A DNA stretch of 64,000 nt from Pseudomonas tructae (GTDB lineage Bacteria > Pseudomonadota > Gammaproteobacteria > Pseudomonadales > Pseudomonadaceae). A model generated the notes under the pieces. It made no database searches. It saw only the letters and a list, made by a program, of their open reading frames with translations, and had not been told where the DNA came from. The stretch spans positions 682,001 through 746,000 of the forward strand of contig NZ_CP035952.1 of assembly GCF_004214895.1 (NCBI RefSeq), written 5' to 3'. How positions within the stretch are numbered: the stretch's first letter is position 1; each line of letters starts with the position of its first letter. The translations under genes and the position numbers were made by a program. Below, piece by piece: positions 39,484 through 51,929 of the stretch.

Positions 39484-40287
39484 ATGGACAAGGTACTGAA
39501 TTTTCACCAGGGCACGCTGCCGCTGCTGATCAGCATGCCCCACGCCGGCGTACGCCTGACCTCGATGGTGCAGGATGGTCTGGTCGAGCAGGCGCAAAGC
39601 CTGCCGGACACCGACTGGCACATTCCAACGCTGTACGACTTTGCCCGCACGCTGGGTGCCAGCGTGGTCGCGGCCGAGTATTCGCGTTTCGTCATCGACC
39701 TGAACCGCCCGGACGACGACAAGCCGCTGTACGTCGGTGCCACCACCGGCCTGTACCCGGCGACCCTGTTCGAGGGCGAGCCGCTGTTCAAGGACGGCAA
39801 GGTGCCGACAGAGCAGGAGCGGGCAGGGTACCTGGAAGCGATCTGGCGGCCCTACCATGACACCCTGCGCAACGAACTGGAGCGCCTGCGCGAGCAGTTT
39901 GGCTATGCCTTGCTGTGGGATGCCCACTCGATCCGCTCGCACATCCCGCACCTGTTCGACGGCAAGCTGCCAGACTTCAACCTCGGCACCTTCAATGGCG
40001 CCAGTTGTGATCCGCAGTTGGCGCAAAGGCTGCAGGGCGTGTGTGCGAAATTTGACCAGTACAGCCATGTACTCAATGGTCGTTTCAAGGGTGGGCACAT
40101 TACCCGGCACTATGGCGACCCGGCCAATCATATCCATGCAGTGCAGCTGGAGCTGGCGCAGAGTACCTATATGGAAGAGGTCGAGCCGTTCAAGTATCGC
40201 GAGGATCTGGCTGCTCCAACCCAGGTGGTGTTGAAGCAATTGCTGGAGACGGTATTGGCGTGGGGCAAGGAGCGCTATTCACGCTGA
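39484..40287 (+). CDS. hutG: HutG, N-formylglutamate deformylase
   Basis: The 267-residue zinc hydrolase starts at the ATG at 39484 with AGAGGG upstream. Motifs are ISMPHAGVR (about 16-24), DLNRPDDDKPLY near 82, LWDAHSIRSHIPHLFDG near 143 and GRFKGGHITRHYG near 200. It cleaves N-formylglutamate to glutamate and formate, the last step that follows HutF. This is the FGase type of HutG, not the formiminoglutamase (arginase-fold) enzyme of enterics. It ends the hut operon and is followed by a REP pair. Confidence 0.96.
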   Translation: MDKVLNFHQGTLPLLISMPHAGVRLTSMVQDGLVEQAQSLPDTDWHIPTLYDFARTLGASVVAAEYSRFVIDLNRPDDDKPLYVGATTGLYPATLFEGEPLFKDGKVPTEQERAGYLEAIWRPYHDTLRNELERLREQFGYALLWDAHSIRSHIPHLFDGKLPDFNLGTFNGASCDPQLAQRLQGVCAKFDQYSHVLNGRFKGGHITRHYGDPANHIHAVQLELAQSTYMEEVEPFKYREDLAAPTQVVLKQLLETVLAWGKERYSR

Positions 40288-40302
40288 TTCTGCGGCGCCT
40301 GC

Positions 40303-40356
40303 ATCGCGGGGCAAGCCCGCTCCCACAGAAATGTAGGAGCGGGCTTGACCCGCGAT
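40303..40356. repeat. REP pair (one arm variant)
   Basis: The left arm is the standard sequence. The right arm reads GGGCTTGACCCGCGAT with one C-to-A change in the core. It lies between hutG and pip on the same strand. Confidence 0.9.
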
Positions 40357-40446
40357 GAGGCCCCAAAGCCATCACAGGTACATGCTCAAAGCGCAATTCA
40401 GGTTTATGATGCCCAACGGCAGAATAATTCCCACACGGAGTGCGTA

Positions 40447-41418
40447 ATGCAGACCTTGTACCCACAGATCAAACCTTACGCCCGGCACGATCTGGCCGTG
40501 GAAGCACCGCATGTGTTGTACGTCGATGAAAGCGGTTCGCCGGAGGGTCTGCCGGTGGTGTTCATCCATGGTGGCCCGGGGGCCGGCTGCGATGCCCAAA
40601 GCCGCTGCTATTTCGATCCCAACCTGTACCGCATCATTACCTTCGATCAGCGTGGCTGCGGCCGTTCGACCCCCCATGCCAGCCTGGAAAACAACACCAC
40701 CTGGCACCTGGTCGAAGACCTTGAGCGCATCCGCAAGCACCTGGGCATCGAAAAATGGGTACTGTTCGGTGGCTCCTGGGGCTCGACCCTGGCCCTGGCT
40801 TATGCCCAGACCCACCCCGAGCGTGTGCATGGCCTGATCCTGCGCGGTATCTTCCTGTGCCGCCCGCAAGAGATCGAATGGTTCTACCAGGCTGGCGCCA
40901 GCCGCCTGTTTCCCGACTACTGGCAGGACTACATCGCACCGATTCCGGCCGAAGAGCGTGGCGACCTGGTCAAGGCCTTCCACAAGCGCCTGACTGGCAA
41001 CGACCAAATTGCCCAGATGCATGCCGCCAAGGCGTGGTCGACCTGGGAAGGGCGCACCGCGACCCTGCGGCCCAACCCGCTGGTGGTCGATCGCTTCTCC
41101 GAGCCGCAGCGCGCGCTGTCGATCGCCCGCATCGAATGCCACTACTTCACCAACAATGCCTTCCTGGAGTCGAACCAGCTGATCCGCGACATGCCGAAGA
41201 TCGCCCATCTGCCGGCGGTGATCGTGCATGGCCGCTACGACGTGATCTGTCCGCTGGACAATGCCTGGGAGCTGCATCAGGCCTGGCCCAACAGTGAACT
41301 GAAGGTGATTCGCGACGCAGGTCACGCGGCTTCCGAGCCGGGTATCACCGATGCGCTGGTGCGTGCCGCCGACCAGATGGCCCGGCGTCTGCTCGACCTG
41401 CCTCTGGAAGAAGCATGA
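40447..41418 (+). CDS. pip: Proline iminopeptidase (alpha/beta hydrolase, peptidase S33)
   Basis: The 323-residue enzyme has the oxyanion motif HGGPGAG (about 41-47), nucleophile Ser110 in GGSWGS, Asp in HGRYDVICP near 266 and His in DAGHAASEP near 294. It removes N-terminal proline from small peptides in the cytoplasm. The upstream in-frame extension is unsupported; the ATG at 40447 gives the usual length. dtd overlaps its stop by 4 bp, so the two are coupled. Confidence 0.95.
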   Translation: MQTLYPQIKPYARHDLAVEAPHVLYVDESGSPEGLPVVFIHGGPGAGCDAQSRCYFDPNLYRIITFDQRGCGRSTPHASLENNTTWHLVEDLERIRKHLGIEKWVLFGGSWGSTLALAYAQTHPERVHGLILRGIFLCRPQEIEWFYQAGASRLFPDYWQDYIAPIPAEERGDLVKAFHKRLTGNDQIAQMHAAKAWSTWEGRTATLRPNPLVVDRFSEPQRALSIARIECHYFTNNAFLESNQLIRDMPKIAHLPAVIVHGRYDVICPLDNAWELHQAWPNSELKVIRDAGHAASEPGITDALVRAADQMARRLLDLPLEEA

Positions 41419-41852
41419 AGGGTTTGCTGCAACGGGCGCGCGGCGCGCGGGTAGATGTCGAGGGCAAGACCGTTGGCGCGATCGACCAGGGCCTGCTGGT
41501 GCTGGTCGCGGTCGAGCCTGGCGATACCCGGGTCCATGCCGACAAACTGTTGCACAAGCTGCTCAATTATCGGGTGTTCAGCGATGCCGAGGGCAAGATG
41601 AACCTGTCGCTCAAGGACATCGGCGGCGGTCTGTTGCTGGTGTCGCAGTTCACCCTGGCCGCCGATACCCAGAGTGGCCTGCGCCCAAGCTTCTCGACGG
41701 CGGCGCCACCGGCGCTGGGCGCCGAACTTTTCGACTATTTGCTGGCTCAGGCCCATGCGCAGCACGCGACGGTTGCCAGTGGTCAGTTCGGGGCTGACAT
41801 GCAGGTGCACCTGGTCAATGATGGCCCGGTAACATTTATGTTACAAATATGA
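41415..41852 (+). CDS. dtd: D-aminoacyl-tRNA deacylase
   Basis: The 145-residue protein has the DTD motifs: [13 protein letters not shown] at the N-terminus, [12 protein letters not shown] with the catalytic region (about 75-86) and NDGPVTF near the end. It hydrolyses D-amino acids and glycine from mischarged tRNAs. It overlaps pip by 4 bp (ATGA). A hairpin terminator follows directly. Confidence 0.97.
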   Translation: MKGLLQRARGARVDVEGKTVGAIDQGLLVLVAVEPGDTRVHADKLLHKLLNYRVFSDAEGKMNLSLKDIGGGLLLVSQFTLAADTQSGLRPSFSTAAPPALGAELFDYLLAQAHAQHATVASGQFGADMQVHLVNDGPVTFMLQI

Positions 41853-41856
41853 TGGC

Positions 41857-41892
41857 AAAAAACCCCTGTTTGCGGCAAAACAAGGGGTTTTC
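41857..41892 (+). terminator. Terminator of pip-dtd
   Basis: AAAACCCCTGTTT and AAACAAGGGGTTTT form a stem with one small bulge, followed by a short T-run. It starts about 5 bases after the dtd stop. Confidence 0.8.
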
Positions 41893-42113
41893 CAGCAGAA
41901 ATAGTTTGTTCCGCCTGATGCGTTGTAACGCGGCCTGCTGGATAATCGCGCGCTATGTGAGCCTGTGTTCGCAGGTTCGTTTCACTCTGACTTGAGACTG
42001 TCCGGAACCGTTTGGGGAATCATTGCGCCCTTTCGGAGTCCGAACAGTGCTCGCCAACCTGGCATATGTCGCTGGCCGTTGGTTTTATGATCTGTTTTCG
42101 GCGAGGGTTGCTC

Positions 42114-43829
42114 GTGATTGTAAGTCCCTGTAATGCACCAAGAACTCCCGGCATTCGGTTGCGCAAGGCCCTGTTGGCAGGCGCAACGCTGGTAAGCCTG
42201 CTCGGCGCAGGCCAGCTCTGGGCGTTCAACCTTGACGATGTCGCGGCCAAGGCAAAGGATCTTGCCGGACAAAAGTACGAGGCGCCGAAAAGCAATCTGC
42301 CGGCGGTGTTCCGTGACATGAAGTACGCGGACTACCAGAAAATCCGCTTCCTCAATGAAAAAGCCGAGTGGGCCAAGGACAAGACGCCGTTCAAGCTGTC
42401 CTTCTACCACCAGGGCATGCATTTCGACACGCCGGTCAAGATCAACGAAATCACCGCGAAAGCCGTGAAAGAGATCAAATACGACCCGAGCCGCTTCGAC
42501 TTCGGCGACCTGCAGTTCGACGCCAAGGCCACCGAGAAGCTGGGGTACGCCGGTTTCCGCGTGCTCTACCCGATCAACAAGGCCGACAAGCAGGATGAAA
42601 TCATGACCCTGCTGGGCGCCAGCTATTTCCGCGTGGTCGGCAAGGGCCATGTGTATGGCTTGTCCGCCCGTGGCCTGGCCATCGACACCGCGCTGCCGTC
42701 GGGTGAAGAGTTCCCACGCTTCAGCGAGTTCTGGATCGTGCGTCCCAAAGCCACCGACAAGCAACTGGTGATCTACGCCCTGCTTGATTCGCCGCGCTCC
42801 ACCGGCGCCTACCGCCTGACCCTGCGTCCGGGCAGCGACACCATTGTCGACGTGCAGTCCAAGGTGTTCCTGCGCGACCACGTCAGCCGCCTGGGTATTG
42901 CCCCGCTGACCAGCATGTTCCTGTTCGGTGGCAACCAGCCGTCCAAGGTGCTCAACTACCGTCCGGCCCTGCACGACTCCGAAGGCCTGTCGATCCACGC
43001 CGGCAACGGCGAGTGGCTGTGGCGCCCGCTGAACAACCCGAAACACCTGGCCGTGAGCAACTTCAGCGTCGAGAACCCGCGTGGTTTCGGCCTGCTGCAA
43101 CGTCAACGTGAATTCAGCCAGTTCGAAGACCTCGACGACAACTACCAGAAGCGTCCAAGCGCCTGGATCGAGCCGGTCGGTGACTGGGGCAAGGGTACCG
43201 TCGATCTGGTCGAGATCCCGACTGCCGACGAAACCAACGACAATATCGTGGCGTTCTGGAGCCCGGAGAAACTGCCGGAGCCAGGTACCCCGTTCGAATA
43301 CGCCTACCGCTTGCACTGGACCATCGACGAGTCCGAGCTGCACTCGCCGAAACTGGGCTGGGTCAAGCAGACCCTGCGCTCGACCGGTGACGTCAAGCAG
43401 TCCAACCTGATTCGTCAGGCCGATGGCAGCGTTGCCTTCCTGGTCGACTTCGAAGGTCCGGTACTGAGCGAGCTGCCGGCAGACACCGCCGTGCGTAGCC
43501 AGGTCAGCGTCGGCGACAACGCCGAGGTGGTCGAGAACAACCTGCGCTACAACCCGGAAATCAAAGGCTGGCGCCTGACCCTGCGGTTGAAGGTCAAGGA
43601 TCCGAGCAAGTCCGTGGAAATGCGCGCTGCCCTGCTGCGTGACGTTCCGGTCGAGCCGGCCAAGCCTGCCAAACCAAGCAAGCAGGACAAGGCTGCGGCC
43701 AAACACGCCAAGGCTGAAAAGCCTGCCGAGCAACCTGCCGCCGACGCGGCGTCCACCACCGGGGCACCGGCCACCACCGAACAGGTGCTGACCGAGACCT
43801 GGAGCTATCAGTTGCCTGCCGATGAGTAA
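42114..43829 (+). CDS. opgG: OpgG, periplasmic glucan biosynthesis protein
   Basis: The protein has 571 residues from the GTG at 42114, which has GAGGG seven bases upstream and gives the N-terminus VIVSPCNAP that I recall for P. putida. Earlier in-frame ATGs at 42066 and 42087 lack good sites. A signal peptide ends near [10 protein letters not shown]. The body is the MdoG fold, with [13 protein letters not shown] and [13 protein letters not shown] segments. A Lys/Ala/Pro-rich tail (about 518-548) precedes the C-terminus. OpgG shapes the branched osmoregulated periplasmic glucan made by OpgH. The opgH ATG overlaps the opgG end by 8 bp. Confidence 0.93.
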   Translation: MIVSPCNAPRTPGIRLRKALLAGATLVSLLGAGQLWAFNLDDVAAKAKDLAGQKYEAPKSNLPAVFRDMKYADYQKIRFLNEKAEWAKDKTPFKLSFYHQGMHFDTPVKINEITAKAVKEIKYDPSRFDFGDLQFDAKATEKLGYAGFRVLYPINKADKQDEIMTLLGASYFRVVGKGHVYGLSARGLAIDTALPSGEEFPRFSEFWIVRPKATDKQLVIYALLDSPRSTGAYRLTLRPGSDTIVDVQSKVFLRDHVSRLGIAPLTSMFLFGGNQPSKVLNYRPALHDSEGLSIHAGNGEWLWRPLNNPKHLAVSNFSVENPRGFGLLQRQREFSQFEDLDDNYQKRPSAWIEPVGDWGKGTVDLVEIPTADETNDNIVAFWSPEKLPEPGTPFEYAYRLHWTIDESELHSPKLGWVKQTLRSTGDVKQSNLIRQADGSVAFLVDFEGPVLSELPADTAVRSQVSVGDNAEVVENNLRYNPEIKGWRLTLRLKVKDPSKSVEMRAALLRDVPVEPAKPAKPSKQDKAAAKHAKAEKPAEQPAADAASTTGAPATTEQVLTETWSYQLPADE

Positions 43830-46395
43830 TGCTCAAACCCGGCCAGAATCGCTCAGCGAGTACCTGGCCCACCTGCCACTGAGCGACGAACAGCGCGCCG
43901 AACTCGCCCGCTGCACGTCGTTCAGTGAGCTGCACCAACATCTGTCTGCCCAGCCGGACGCCAACGCTGCCGAGGCCGTCCAGGCCTCGGTGGGCGAGCG
44001 CCTGCACCTGGCCAGCGCTGAAGAACTGCAAGACGCCGAGATGCTCGCGGTCGATGGCAGCGGTCGGGTGTGCCTCAAGGCCACCCCGCCAATTCGTCGC
44101 ACCCGGGTCATTCCCGAGCCGTGGCGGACCAATATTCTGATCCGCGCCTGGCGCCGCCTGACCGGCCGCACCAACGCGCCGGCACCAGAAAAGCGCGAGC
44201 TACCCAAGGCGCGCTGGCGCTGGGTCGGCTCGATGCGCCGCTACATCCTGCTGGCGCTGATGCTTGGTCAGACTATCGTCGCCGGCTGGTACATGAAGGG
44301 CATCCTGCCGTACCAGGGCTGGTCGTTCGTCGACCTTGACGAAGTCATGCACCAACCGTTGATGCAGACCGCCTCGCAAGTCTGGCCGTATGCATTGCAG
44401 ACCAGCATCCTGGTCCTCTTCGGCATCCTGTTCTGCTGGGTCTCGGCGGGTTTCTGGACCGCATTGATGGGCTTTCTGGAGCTGCTCACCGGGCGGGACA
44501 AGTACCGTATCTCCGGCAGCAGCGCCGGCAACGAACCGATCGAAGCCGGTGCCCGCACCGCGATCGTCATGCCGATCTGCAACGAAGACGTGCCACGAGT
44601 ATTCGCGGGCCTGCGGGCGACGTTCGAGTCGGTCGCCGCGACCGGTGACCTCGACCGTTTTGACTTCTTCGTGCTCAGCGACACCAACGACACCGACATC
44701 GCCGTGGCCGAGCAACAGGCCTGGCTGGAAGTCTGCCGTGAGGCCAAGGGCTTCGGGCGGATTTTCTACCGTCGCCGTCGTCGCCGGGTCAAACGCAAGA
44801 GCGGCAACCTCGACGACTTCTGCCGTCGCTGGGGTGGCGACTACCGCTATATGGTAGTGCTCGACGCCGACAGCGTGATGAGCGGCGAATGCCTGACCAG
44901 CCTGGTGCGCCTGATGGAGGCCAACCCGGACGCCGGGATCATCCAGACCGCGCCCAAAGCCTCGGGCATGGACACCCTGTATGCGCGCATGCAGCAGTTC
45001 GCCACCCGCGTCTACGGCCCACTGTTCACCGCCGGCCTGCACTTCTGGCAGCTCGGTGAGTCGCACTACTGGGGTCATAACGCGATCATCCGCATGAAGC
45101 CCTTCATCGAGCACTGCGCCCTGGCGCCGTTGCCGGGCAAGGGTGCCTTTGCCGGTGCGATCCTCTCCCACGACTTCGTTGAAGCGGCGCTGATGCGCCG
45201 GGCTGGCTGGGGCGTGTGGATTGCCTATGACCTGCCGGGCAGCTACGAAGAACTGCCGCCGAACCTGCTCGACGAGCTCAAGCGCGACCGGCGCTGGTGC
45301 CACGGCAACCTGATGAACTTCCGCCTGTTCCTGGTCAAGGGCATGCACCCGGTGCACCGTGCGGTGTTCCTCACCGGGGTGATGTCGTACCTGTCGGCGC
45401 CGTTGTGGTTCTTCTTCCTGGTGCTGTCGACCGCATTGCTGGCGACCAACACCCTGATGGAGCCGCAGTACTTCCTGGAACCCCGCCAGCTCTATCCGTT
45501 GTGGCCGCAGTGGCACCCGGAGAAGGCCATCGCGCTGTTCTCCACCACCATCGTGCTGCTGTTCCTGCCCAAGCTGCTCAGCGTCATCCTGATCTGGGCC
45601 AAGGGCGCGAAGGAGTTTGGCGGGCGCTTCAAGGTGACCGTGTCGATGCTGCTGGAGATGCTCTTCTCCATGCTCCTGGCACCGGTGCGGATGATCTTCC
45701 ACACCCGTTTCGTGCTCGCCGCGTTCCTCGGCTGGGCCGCGACCTGGAACTCGCCGCAGCGTGACGACGACTCCACCCCGTGGAGCGAAGCGGTACGCCG
45801 CCATGGTCCGCAAACCCTGCTGGGCGTGGCCTGGGCGTTGCTGGTGGCATGGCTGAACCCAAGCTTCCTGTGGTGGCTGGTACCGATCGTAGGTTCCTTG
45901 ATGCTGTCGATCCCGGTTTCGGTGATCTCCAGCCGCGTGCACCTGGGCCTGCGGGCCAAGGACGAAAGCCTGTTCCTGATTCCCGAGGAATACGCCACCC
46001 CGCAGGAGCTGCTGGCCACCGACCAGTACACCCACGAGAACCGCTGGCATGCCATGCACGACGGTTTCGTGCGTGCTGTGGTCGACCCGCAGCAGAACGC
46101 CCTGGCATGTGCCCTGGCCACTGCACGCCACGGTGTCGCCGCGCCGATCGAGACGCTGCGTGCCGAGCGTATCGCCAAGGCCCTGGAGGTTGGCCCTGGC
46201 GGCCTGGACGGTAATACCCGGCTGGCCCTGCTCAGCGATCCAGTAGCACTGGCGCGCCTGCACACGGCGGTCTGGGCCGAGCAGAACGAGGCGTGGCTGG
46301 GTGTCTGGCGTCAGTCGATCGCCAACGATCCGCACTCGCCGTTGCTGCCCCTGCATCCGGAGCCTTCCGTGCAGCCTGTGCTGGCCAGTGCCTGA
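43822..46395 (+). CDS. opgH: OpgH, membrane glucosyltransferase for periplasmic glucans
   Basis: The 857-residue protein has a cytoplasmic N-terminal region, two membrane helices (about 137-155 and 190-215) and a GT2 catalytic domain. Catalytic motifs are [10 protein letters not shown] near 350, SHDFVEA near 452 and RDRRWCHGN near 491. A membrane block from about 510 follows. It polymerises beta-1,2-linked glucose from UDP-glucose and exports the chain. In E. coli the N-terminal part also slows division when UDP-glucose is abundant. It is coupled to opgG by an 8-bp overlap and followed by a REP pair. Confidence 0.97.
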   Translation: MSNAQTRPESLSEYLAHLPLSDEQRAELARCTSFSELHQHLSAQPDANAAEAVQASVGERLHLASAEELQDAEMLAVDGSGRVCLKATPPIRRTRVIPEPWRTNILIRAWRRLTGRTNAPAPEKRELPKARWRWVGSMRRYILLALMLGQTIVAGWYMKGILPYQGWSFVDLDEVMHQPLMQTASQVWPYALQTSILVLFGILFCWVSAGFWTALMGFLELLTGRDKYRISGSSAGNEPIEAGARTAIVMPICNEDVPRVFAGLRATFESVAATGDLDRFDFFVLSDTNDTDIAVAEQQAWLEVCREAKGFGRIFYRRRRRRVKRKSGNLDDFCRRWGGDYRYMVVLDADSVMSGECLTSLVRLMEANPDAGIIQTAPKASGMDTLYARMQQFATRVYGPLFTAGLHFWQLGESHYWGHNAIIRMKPFIEHCALAPLPGKGAFAGAILSHDFVEAALMRRAGWGVWIAYDLPGSYEELPPNLLDELKRDRRWCHGNLMNFRLFLVKGMHPVHRAVFLTGVMSYLSAPLWFFFLVLSTALLATNTLMEPQYFLEPRQLYPLWPQWHPEKAIALFSTTIVLLFLPKLLSVILIWAKGAKEFGGRFKVTVSMLLEMLFSMLLAPVRMIFHTRFVLAAFLGWAATWNSPQRDDDSTPWSEAVRRHGPQTLLGVAWALLVAWLNPSFLWWLVPIVGSLMLSIPVSVISSRVHLGLRAKDESLFLIPEEYATPQELLATDQYTHENRWHAMHDGFVRAVVDPQQNALACALATARHGVAAPIETLRAERIAKALEVGPGGLDGNTRLALLSDPVALARLHTAVWAEQNEAWLGVWRQSIANDPHSPLLPLHPEPSVQPVLASA

Positions 46396-46398
46396 CTG

Positions 46399-46455
46399 AT
46401 CGCGGGGCAAGCCCATCCCACAGTCCACACTGTGGGAGCGGGCTTGCCCCGCGAT
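46399..46455. repeat. REP pair (left arm shortened)
   Basis: The left arm reads GCGGGGCAAGCCCATCCCAC, lacking a few bases of the standard GCTCC end, while the right arm is intact. It lies after opgH. Confidence 0.88.
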
Positions 46456-46590
46456 TGGTTTCAGCCCTTTTTCCGATACCCACAACGCTGTCCATGCGTT
46501 AGCATCCCTCCCCGAATATCTCGCACCCGTCTGAGTAGGACGGTTCGCACTAAAAATAAAATTCGAGCTTTCTTGCTGGGGGATCTGGTG

Positions 46591-47394
46591 ATGATTAAGA
46601 AGTATCTGTCGATGCTGCTGGTCGGCGTCACGGCGCTTGTTGCGGTCAATGCCGCCCAGGCGGCCGGTGCCATTGATGAGGCAGTCAAGCGTGGCACCCT
46701 GCGAGCAGGTATGGACCCTACCTACATGCCGTTCCAGATGACTAACAAGCGTGGCGAGATCGTCGGCTTCGAAGTCGATATCCTCAAGGCCATGGCCAAG
46801 TCCATGGGCGTCAAGCTGGAGATGGTCTCCACTTCCTACGATGGCATCATCCCGGCCCTGATGACCGACAAGTTCGACATCATCAGCAGCGGCATGACCC
46901 TGACCCAGGAACGCAACCTCAAGCTGAACTTCAGCGAACCCTTCATCGTTGTCGGTCAGACCCTGCTGATCCGCAAGGAGCTGGCGGGCGAGATCAAGTC
47001 CTACAAAGACCTGAACAACGAGAAGTACCGCCTGACCTCCAAGCTCGGCACCACCGGTGAGATGGTCGCCAAGAAGCTGATCGGCAAGGCCAAGTACCAC
47101 GGCTACGATAACGAGCAGGAAGCGGTGATGGACGTGGTCAACGGCAAGGCCGACGCCTTCGTCTACGACGCGCCTTACAACGTTGTGGCGGTGAACAAGG
47201 CCGGCGCAGGCAAGCTGCTGTTCCTCGACAAGCCGTTCACCTTCGAGCCTTTGGCCTTCGGCCTGAAGAAGGGCGACTACGACAGCCTCAACTTCATCAA
47301 CAACTTCCTGCACCAGATCAAGCACGACGGTACCTACGATCGAATCCACGACAAGTGGTTCAAGGACACCGCCTGGCTCAAGGACATGGAATAA
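46591..47394 (+). CDS. Periplasmic amino-acid-binding protein of an ABC transporter (SBP_bac_3)
   Basis: The protein has 267 residues. I chose the ATG at 46591 because GGGGGA precedes it and a signal peptide (MIKKYLSMLLVGVTALVAVNAAQA) follows. The mature part has LRAGMDPTYMPFQM, GFEVDILKAMAKSMG, SSGMTLTQERN and KLGTTGEM segments, all typical of polar amino-acid binding proteins. It is the first gene of a three-gene transporter with the permease and ATPase downstream. The ligand is not determined by sequence; the arrangement suggests a polar amino acid. Confidence 0.93.
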   Translation: MIKKYLSMLLVGVTALVAVNAAQAAGAIDEAVKRGTLRAGMDPTYMPFQMTNKRGEIVGFEVDILKAMAKSMGVKLEMVSTSYDGIIPALMTDKFDIISSGMTLTQERNLKLNFSEPFIVVGQTLLIRKELAGEIKSYKDLNNEKYRLTSKLGTTGEMVAKKLIGKAKYHGYDNEQEAVMDVVNGKADAFVYDAPYNVVAVNKAGAGKLLFLDKPFTFEPLAFGLKKGDYDSLNFINNFLHQIKHDGTYDRIHDKWFKDTAWLKDME

Positions 47395-47473
47395 GGCCAC
47401 GGCAGCACGCCTGGCTTGAAACCCGACGCGCAGGCTACGCCCTGCGCGTTCGCTTTTACGGAAGTACCCTCAC

Positions 47474-48428
<955 letters not shown>

Positions 48429-48436
<8 letters not shown>

Positions 48437-49163
48437 AGTCCGTGACCTGGTAAAAGTCTTCGACACCCGTGGGCAGGTCGTGCGCGCGGTGGATCACGTC
48501 AGCACCGACGTGGCCAAGGGCGAAGTGCTGGTGGTGCTCGGCCCTTCGGGCTCGGGCAAGTCGACGTTTTTGCGCTGCCTGAACGGCCTGGAGTCGTTCG
48601 ATGAAGGCACCGTGGCCATCGACGGCCTGCAACTGGCCGACCCGAAGACCGACGTCAACGCCTACCGCCGTGAAGTCGGCATGGTGTTCCAGCATTTCAA
48701 CCTGTTCCCGCACATGACCGTGCTGGAGAACCTGTGTCTTGCGCAGAAGGTTGTGCGCAAGCGCGGCAAGGCCGAGCGCGAGGCCAAGGCCCGGGCCTTG
48801 CTGGAGAAGGTTGGTATCGCTCAGAAGGCCAATGAGTACCCGTCGCGCCTGTCCGGTGGTCAACAGCAGCGGGTGGCGATCGCCCGCGCCCTGGCCATGG
48901 ACCCCAAGGTGATGCTGTTCGATGAGCCGACCTCGGCGCTCGACCCGGAGATGGTCGGCGAAGTGCTGGATGTGATGAAGACCCTGGCTCTGGAAGGCAT
49001 GACCATGGTTTGCGTTACCCACGAAATGGGCTTTGCCCGGGAAGTGGCGGACCGGGTGCTGTTCTTCGACCATGGCAAGCTGCTGGAAGATTCGCCGCCT
49101 GAGGCGTTCTTCACCTCGCCCAAGGACCTGCGCGCTCAGGCGTTTTTGCGTCAGGTACTTTGA
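48429..49163 (+). CDS. Amino-acid ABC transporter ATP-binding protein (GlnQ/HisP type)
   Basis: The 244-residue ATPase has Walker [10 protein letters not shown] (about 38-46), signature LSGGQQQR (about 146-153), Walker [15 protein letters not shown] and the switch His in THEMGFA. The GTG at 48429 was chosen because GGAGG lies 10 bases upstream; two TTG codons further 5' are poorly placed. It energises uptake through the upstream permease. The start lies inside the permease gene, which indicates translational coupling. A REP pair follows. Confidence 0.95.
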
Positions 49164-49169
49164 GGCCGT

Positions 49170-49221
49170 ATCGCGGGGCAAGCCCGCTCCCACAGAGGTG
49201 GGAGCGGGCTTGCCCCGCGAT
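49170..49221. repeat. REP pair (inverted)
   Basis: Two intact arms around a very short centre fill the convergent gap between the ABC ATPase gene and the second chemoreceptor gene. Confidence 0.92.
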
Positions 49222-49226
49222 GCTTT

Positions 49227-51143
49227 CTAAAGCTGGAACTTGCCGACCAGCGTCTGCAAATGGGTGCCCAAGCGCGCCAGTTCAACGCTCGACGCCGCTG
49301 TCTCTTCACTGGCGGCCGAGGTCTGATCCGACACATCACGTACATTCATCACGCTGCGGTTGATCTCTTCGGCCACCGCGCTCTGCTGCTCGGCAGCTGC
49401 GGCGATCTGCTGGTTCATCGCCTGGATCGACGAGACGGTGCGGGTGATGGTTTCCAGCGAAGTACCGGCGCGGCGGGTCAGTTCGACGCTGCTGTCGGTC
49501 AGACCACGGCTGGCGTCCATGACCGAGGCCACCTGCTGGGTGCCGTTCTGCAGGCCGGCGATCAATTGTTCGATCTCTTCGGTGGACTGCTGGGTGCGTT
49601 GCGCCAGGCTGCGCACTTCGTCAGCCACCACGGCAAAGCCACGCCCGGCTTCGCCGGCACGGGCTGCTTCGATGGCGGCGTTGAGGGCCAGCAGGTTGGT
49701 CTGCTGGGCCACTGACTTGATCACATCGAGCACACTGCCGATCTTGTCGCTCTCGGCCTTGAGCTGGCCCATGGCTTCGCTGGAGTGGTTGACCTCGCTG
49801 GCCAGTCGCTCGATCTGGGCGATGGCTTCGCCGACCACCCGATCACCCTCACGGGCCTGCTGGTCGGCCATCACTGCGGCCTCCGAGGCTTCCTCGGCAT
49901 TGCGCGCGACTTCCTGCACGGTCGCGGCCATTTCGTTCATGGCAGTGGCCACCTGGTCGGTTTCGACCTTTTGATTGTTGACCCCGGCGCTGGTCTGCTC
50001 GGTCACCGCCGACAGCTCTTCGGCGGCGCTGGCAATCTGGGTGACGCCGTCGCCGATGCCACCGATCAGTTCGCGCAGGCTGACGGTCATGCGCTGCATG
50101 CTGCGCTGCAACTGGCCCAGTTCGTCGCGGCGCTCGACCTTGAGGTCGTGGCGCAGGTCGCCACTGGCAACCCGGTCGGCGGCGTTGAGGGTCTGGCGCA
50201 GGGGGATGATGATCTGCCGGGTGATGGCCCAGGCGGCCAGCAGGCCGATCAGCAAGGCCAGCGCGGTGGCCAGGGCCAGCATCGACTTGGCGTGCTGCGC
50301 CTCTTCATCGCGCAGGCCGGTGAGGGTGGTGGACAGTTGCTGGCTGAGCTCGATCAGGTTCTGGCCCAGCACGACCATCTGTTGGGCGGCCTGCTCGGAA
50401 GCGTTTTGCGCGTTGCCGAATTCGATCACCGCGCCGCGATAGTTGTCCAGGGCGCGCGCCGCCTGGTTGAAGTTGCTGGAGTAGCTGGCGGGCAGCACTT
50501 CGGCCAGGGTCTTGAGTTGCGCGGTGGCCTGCTCGATGGCTTGTAGCGCGGTCTGCTGGAATTCGGCCTTGCCGCTGTAGGTGTAGCCGCGAACCTGGAA
50601 GCGCGCCTGTTGCAACAACTTGCTGGCGCCGACCACGCTGTTGAACAGGTTCAGGTCGCTGCCGCCAAGCAGTTGTTGCTCGACCTGGGCGATCAGCGCC
50701 GCGGCCTCGTCGGCGCTGTTGCCAAGCACGGCGCGGCTGGCTTCACGCTGCCGGGCGGCCTTGTCGGCACTGTCGAGGGCCTGGCGATACTGGCGCACGG
50801 CTTCGTGCTGCTGCTCGATCCGGCGGCGGTTCTCGGGCAGGACGATGCGTTGGTCGACTGTTTGCAGTTGGCGTTCCAGCGCCGCCAGGGCGTTGCTGAG
50901 GTTTTGCGCGGCCGCCTCGTCGCCCTTGAGTTGGTAGCCCTGACGGGCGATACGCAGTTCGAGGGTGGCCTGGTGCACCTGGGAGATTCCGCCCAGGGTG
51001 TCGCCGCGCTCGGTGATACCGTTCAGGCCCTGCCAGCCGGTCAGGGTAATGCTCAGGGTCAGCAGCAGGACCAGGCCGAAGCCAATGCCGAGTTTGAGGT
51101 TGACGCTCACATTACCCAGATGCTGGGCTAACCAACGGTACAT
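49227..51143 (-). CDS. Methyl-accepting chemotaxis protein with a helical (HBM-like) sensor domain
   Basis: The 638-residue receptor starts at the ATG at 51143 with GGAG upstream. TM1 is at about 15-36, and an all-helical Gln/Ala-rich periplasmic domain of about 250 residues follows. TM2 is at about 287-307, followed by a HAMP domain and signalling hairpin ([19 protein letters not shown]). The N-terminus [19 protein letters not shown] and sensor length resemble McpS of P. putida, whose helical bimodular domain binds TCA-cycle acids. Ligand residues could not be aligned, so the ligand is unknown. It is convergent with an amino-acid ABC transporter and next to rsmE. Confidence 0.9.
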   Translation of the reverse strand: MYRWLAQHLGNVSVNLKLGIGFGLVLLLTLSITLTGWQGLNGITERGDTLGGISQVHQATLELRIARQGYQLKGDEAAAQNLSNALAALERQLQTVDQRIVLPENRRRIEQQHEAVRQYRQALDSADKAARQREASRAVLGNSADEAAALIAQVEQQLLGGSDLNLFNSVVGASKLLQQARFQVRGYTYSGKAEFQQTALQAIEQATAQLKTLAEVLPASYSSNFNQAARALDNYRGAVIEFGNAQNASEQAAQQMVVLGQNLIELSQQLSTTLTGLRDEEAQHAKSMLALATALALLIGLLAAWAITRQIIIPLRQTLNAADRVASGDLRHDLKVERRDELGQLQRSMQRMTVSLRELIGGIGDGVTQIASAAEELSAVTEQTSAGVNNQKVETDQVATAMNEMAATVQEVARNAEEASEAAVMADQQAREGDRVVGEAIAQIERLASEVNHSSEAMGQLKAESDKIGSVLDVIKSVAQQTNLLALNAAIEAARAGEAGRGFAVVADEVRSLAQRTQQSTEEIEQLIAGLQNGTQQVASVMDASRGLTDSSVELTRRAGTSLETITRTVSSIQAMNQQIAAAAEQQSAVAEEINRSVMNVRDVSDQTSAASEETAASSVELARLGTHLQTLVGKFQL

Positions 51144-51221
51144 GGTGGGACTCCATTGCGATCGGCAGAGGCGATTATTGTTCTGTTGCCAATGCATCGG
51201 CCGCGAGCGGCAAAACTGAAG

Positions 51222-51929
51222 TCAGAACAAGCGTGCCAATAGCGCGGTGACCGCTGTCTCCACGCGCAGGATGCGCTCGCCGAGCTGTACCGGGTTCAGT
51301 CCGGCCTTGCCCAGCAGGTCGATCTCGTAGGGAATCCAGCCACCTTCCGGGCCAATGGCCAGGGTGACCGGCTCATTCAGCCCGCGCGGGCAGGGTGGGT
51401 GCTGGCCGGGATGGCCGACCAGGCCGAGGGTGCCAGCGCTGATGGCTGGCAGGCGGTCTTCGACAAAGGGCTTGAAGCGCTTCTCGATGATCACCTCGGG
51501 CAGGACGGTATCGCGGGTCTGCTCAAGGCCCAGGATCAGTTGTTCGCGAATGGCCTCGGGTTCGAGGAACGGCGTTTGCCAGAAGCTTTTCTCGACCCGG
51601 TAGCTGTTGACCAGAATCACTTTCGGTACGCCCATGGTGGCGACGGTCTGGAACACCCGGCGAAGCATTTTCGGCCGTGGCAGGGCCAGCACCAGGGTCA
51701 GTGGCAACTTGGCCGGAGGTGGCTGGTCGAAGCTGACGCTGAGCTCGGCTTCATGGCCTTCCAGGCGCAGCACCACGGCCTGGCCCATCAGCCCGCCGAT
51801 ACGACCCACGCGCAGGGTATCGCCCACCGCGACGCGATGGATCTCCTGCATGTGGGTAAAACGCCGATCAGCCAGCACCACACGGTCGGCCGCGATGAAG
51901 TCGGCCTCTTCAAGTAACAGCAGGTTCAC
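51222..51929 (-). CDS. rsmE: RsmE, 16S rRNA m3U1498 methyltransferase
   Basis: The 235-residue SPOUT enzyme begins at a GTG that overlaps the tatC stop by 4 bp. It has a PUA-like N-terminal domain and the knot motifs LAIGPEGGW (about 191-199) and [12 protein letters not shown] near 218-229. It methylates U1498 in the decoding centre. Being coupled to tatC, it is probably the last gene of the ubi-his-tat transcription unit. Confidence 0.96.
   Translation of the reverse strand: MNLLLLEEADFIAADRVVLADRRFTHMQEIHRVAVGDTLRVGRIGGLMGQAVVLRLEGHEAELSVSFDQPPPAKLPLTLVLALPRPKMLRRVFQTVATMGVPKVILVNSYRVEKSFWQTPFLEPEAIREQLILGLEQTRDTVLPEVIIEKRFKPFVEDRLPAISAGTLGLVGHPGQHPPCPRGLNEPVTLAIGPEGGWIPYEIDLLGKAGLNPVQLGERILRVETAVTALLARLF

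Noticed and set aside
41923..41946. TTGTAA and GATAAT as an opgG promoter
   Set aside because: The spacing is only 12 bp, too short for sigma-70.
42012..42113. An upstream in-frame extension of opgG giving 605 residues
   Set aside because: No good ribosome-binding site precedes the earlier ATGs, and the GTG at 42114 has GAGGG at good spacing and leads into the signal peptide.
44200..47400. An open frame of 1066 codons on the minus strand opposite opgH and the binding-protein gene
   Set aside because: It is rich in His, Arg, Gln and Val without domain motifs, and crosses an intergenic REP pair. This is the usual shadow of a strongly GC3-biased gene on the other strand.
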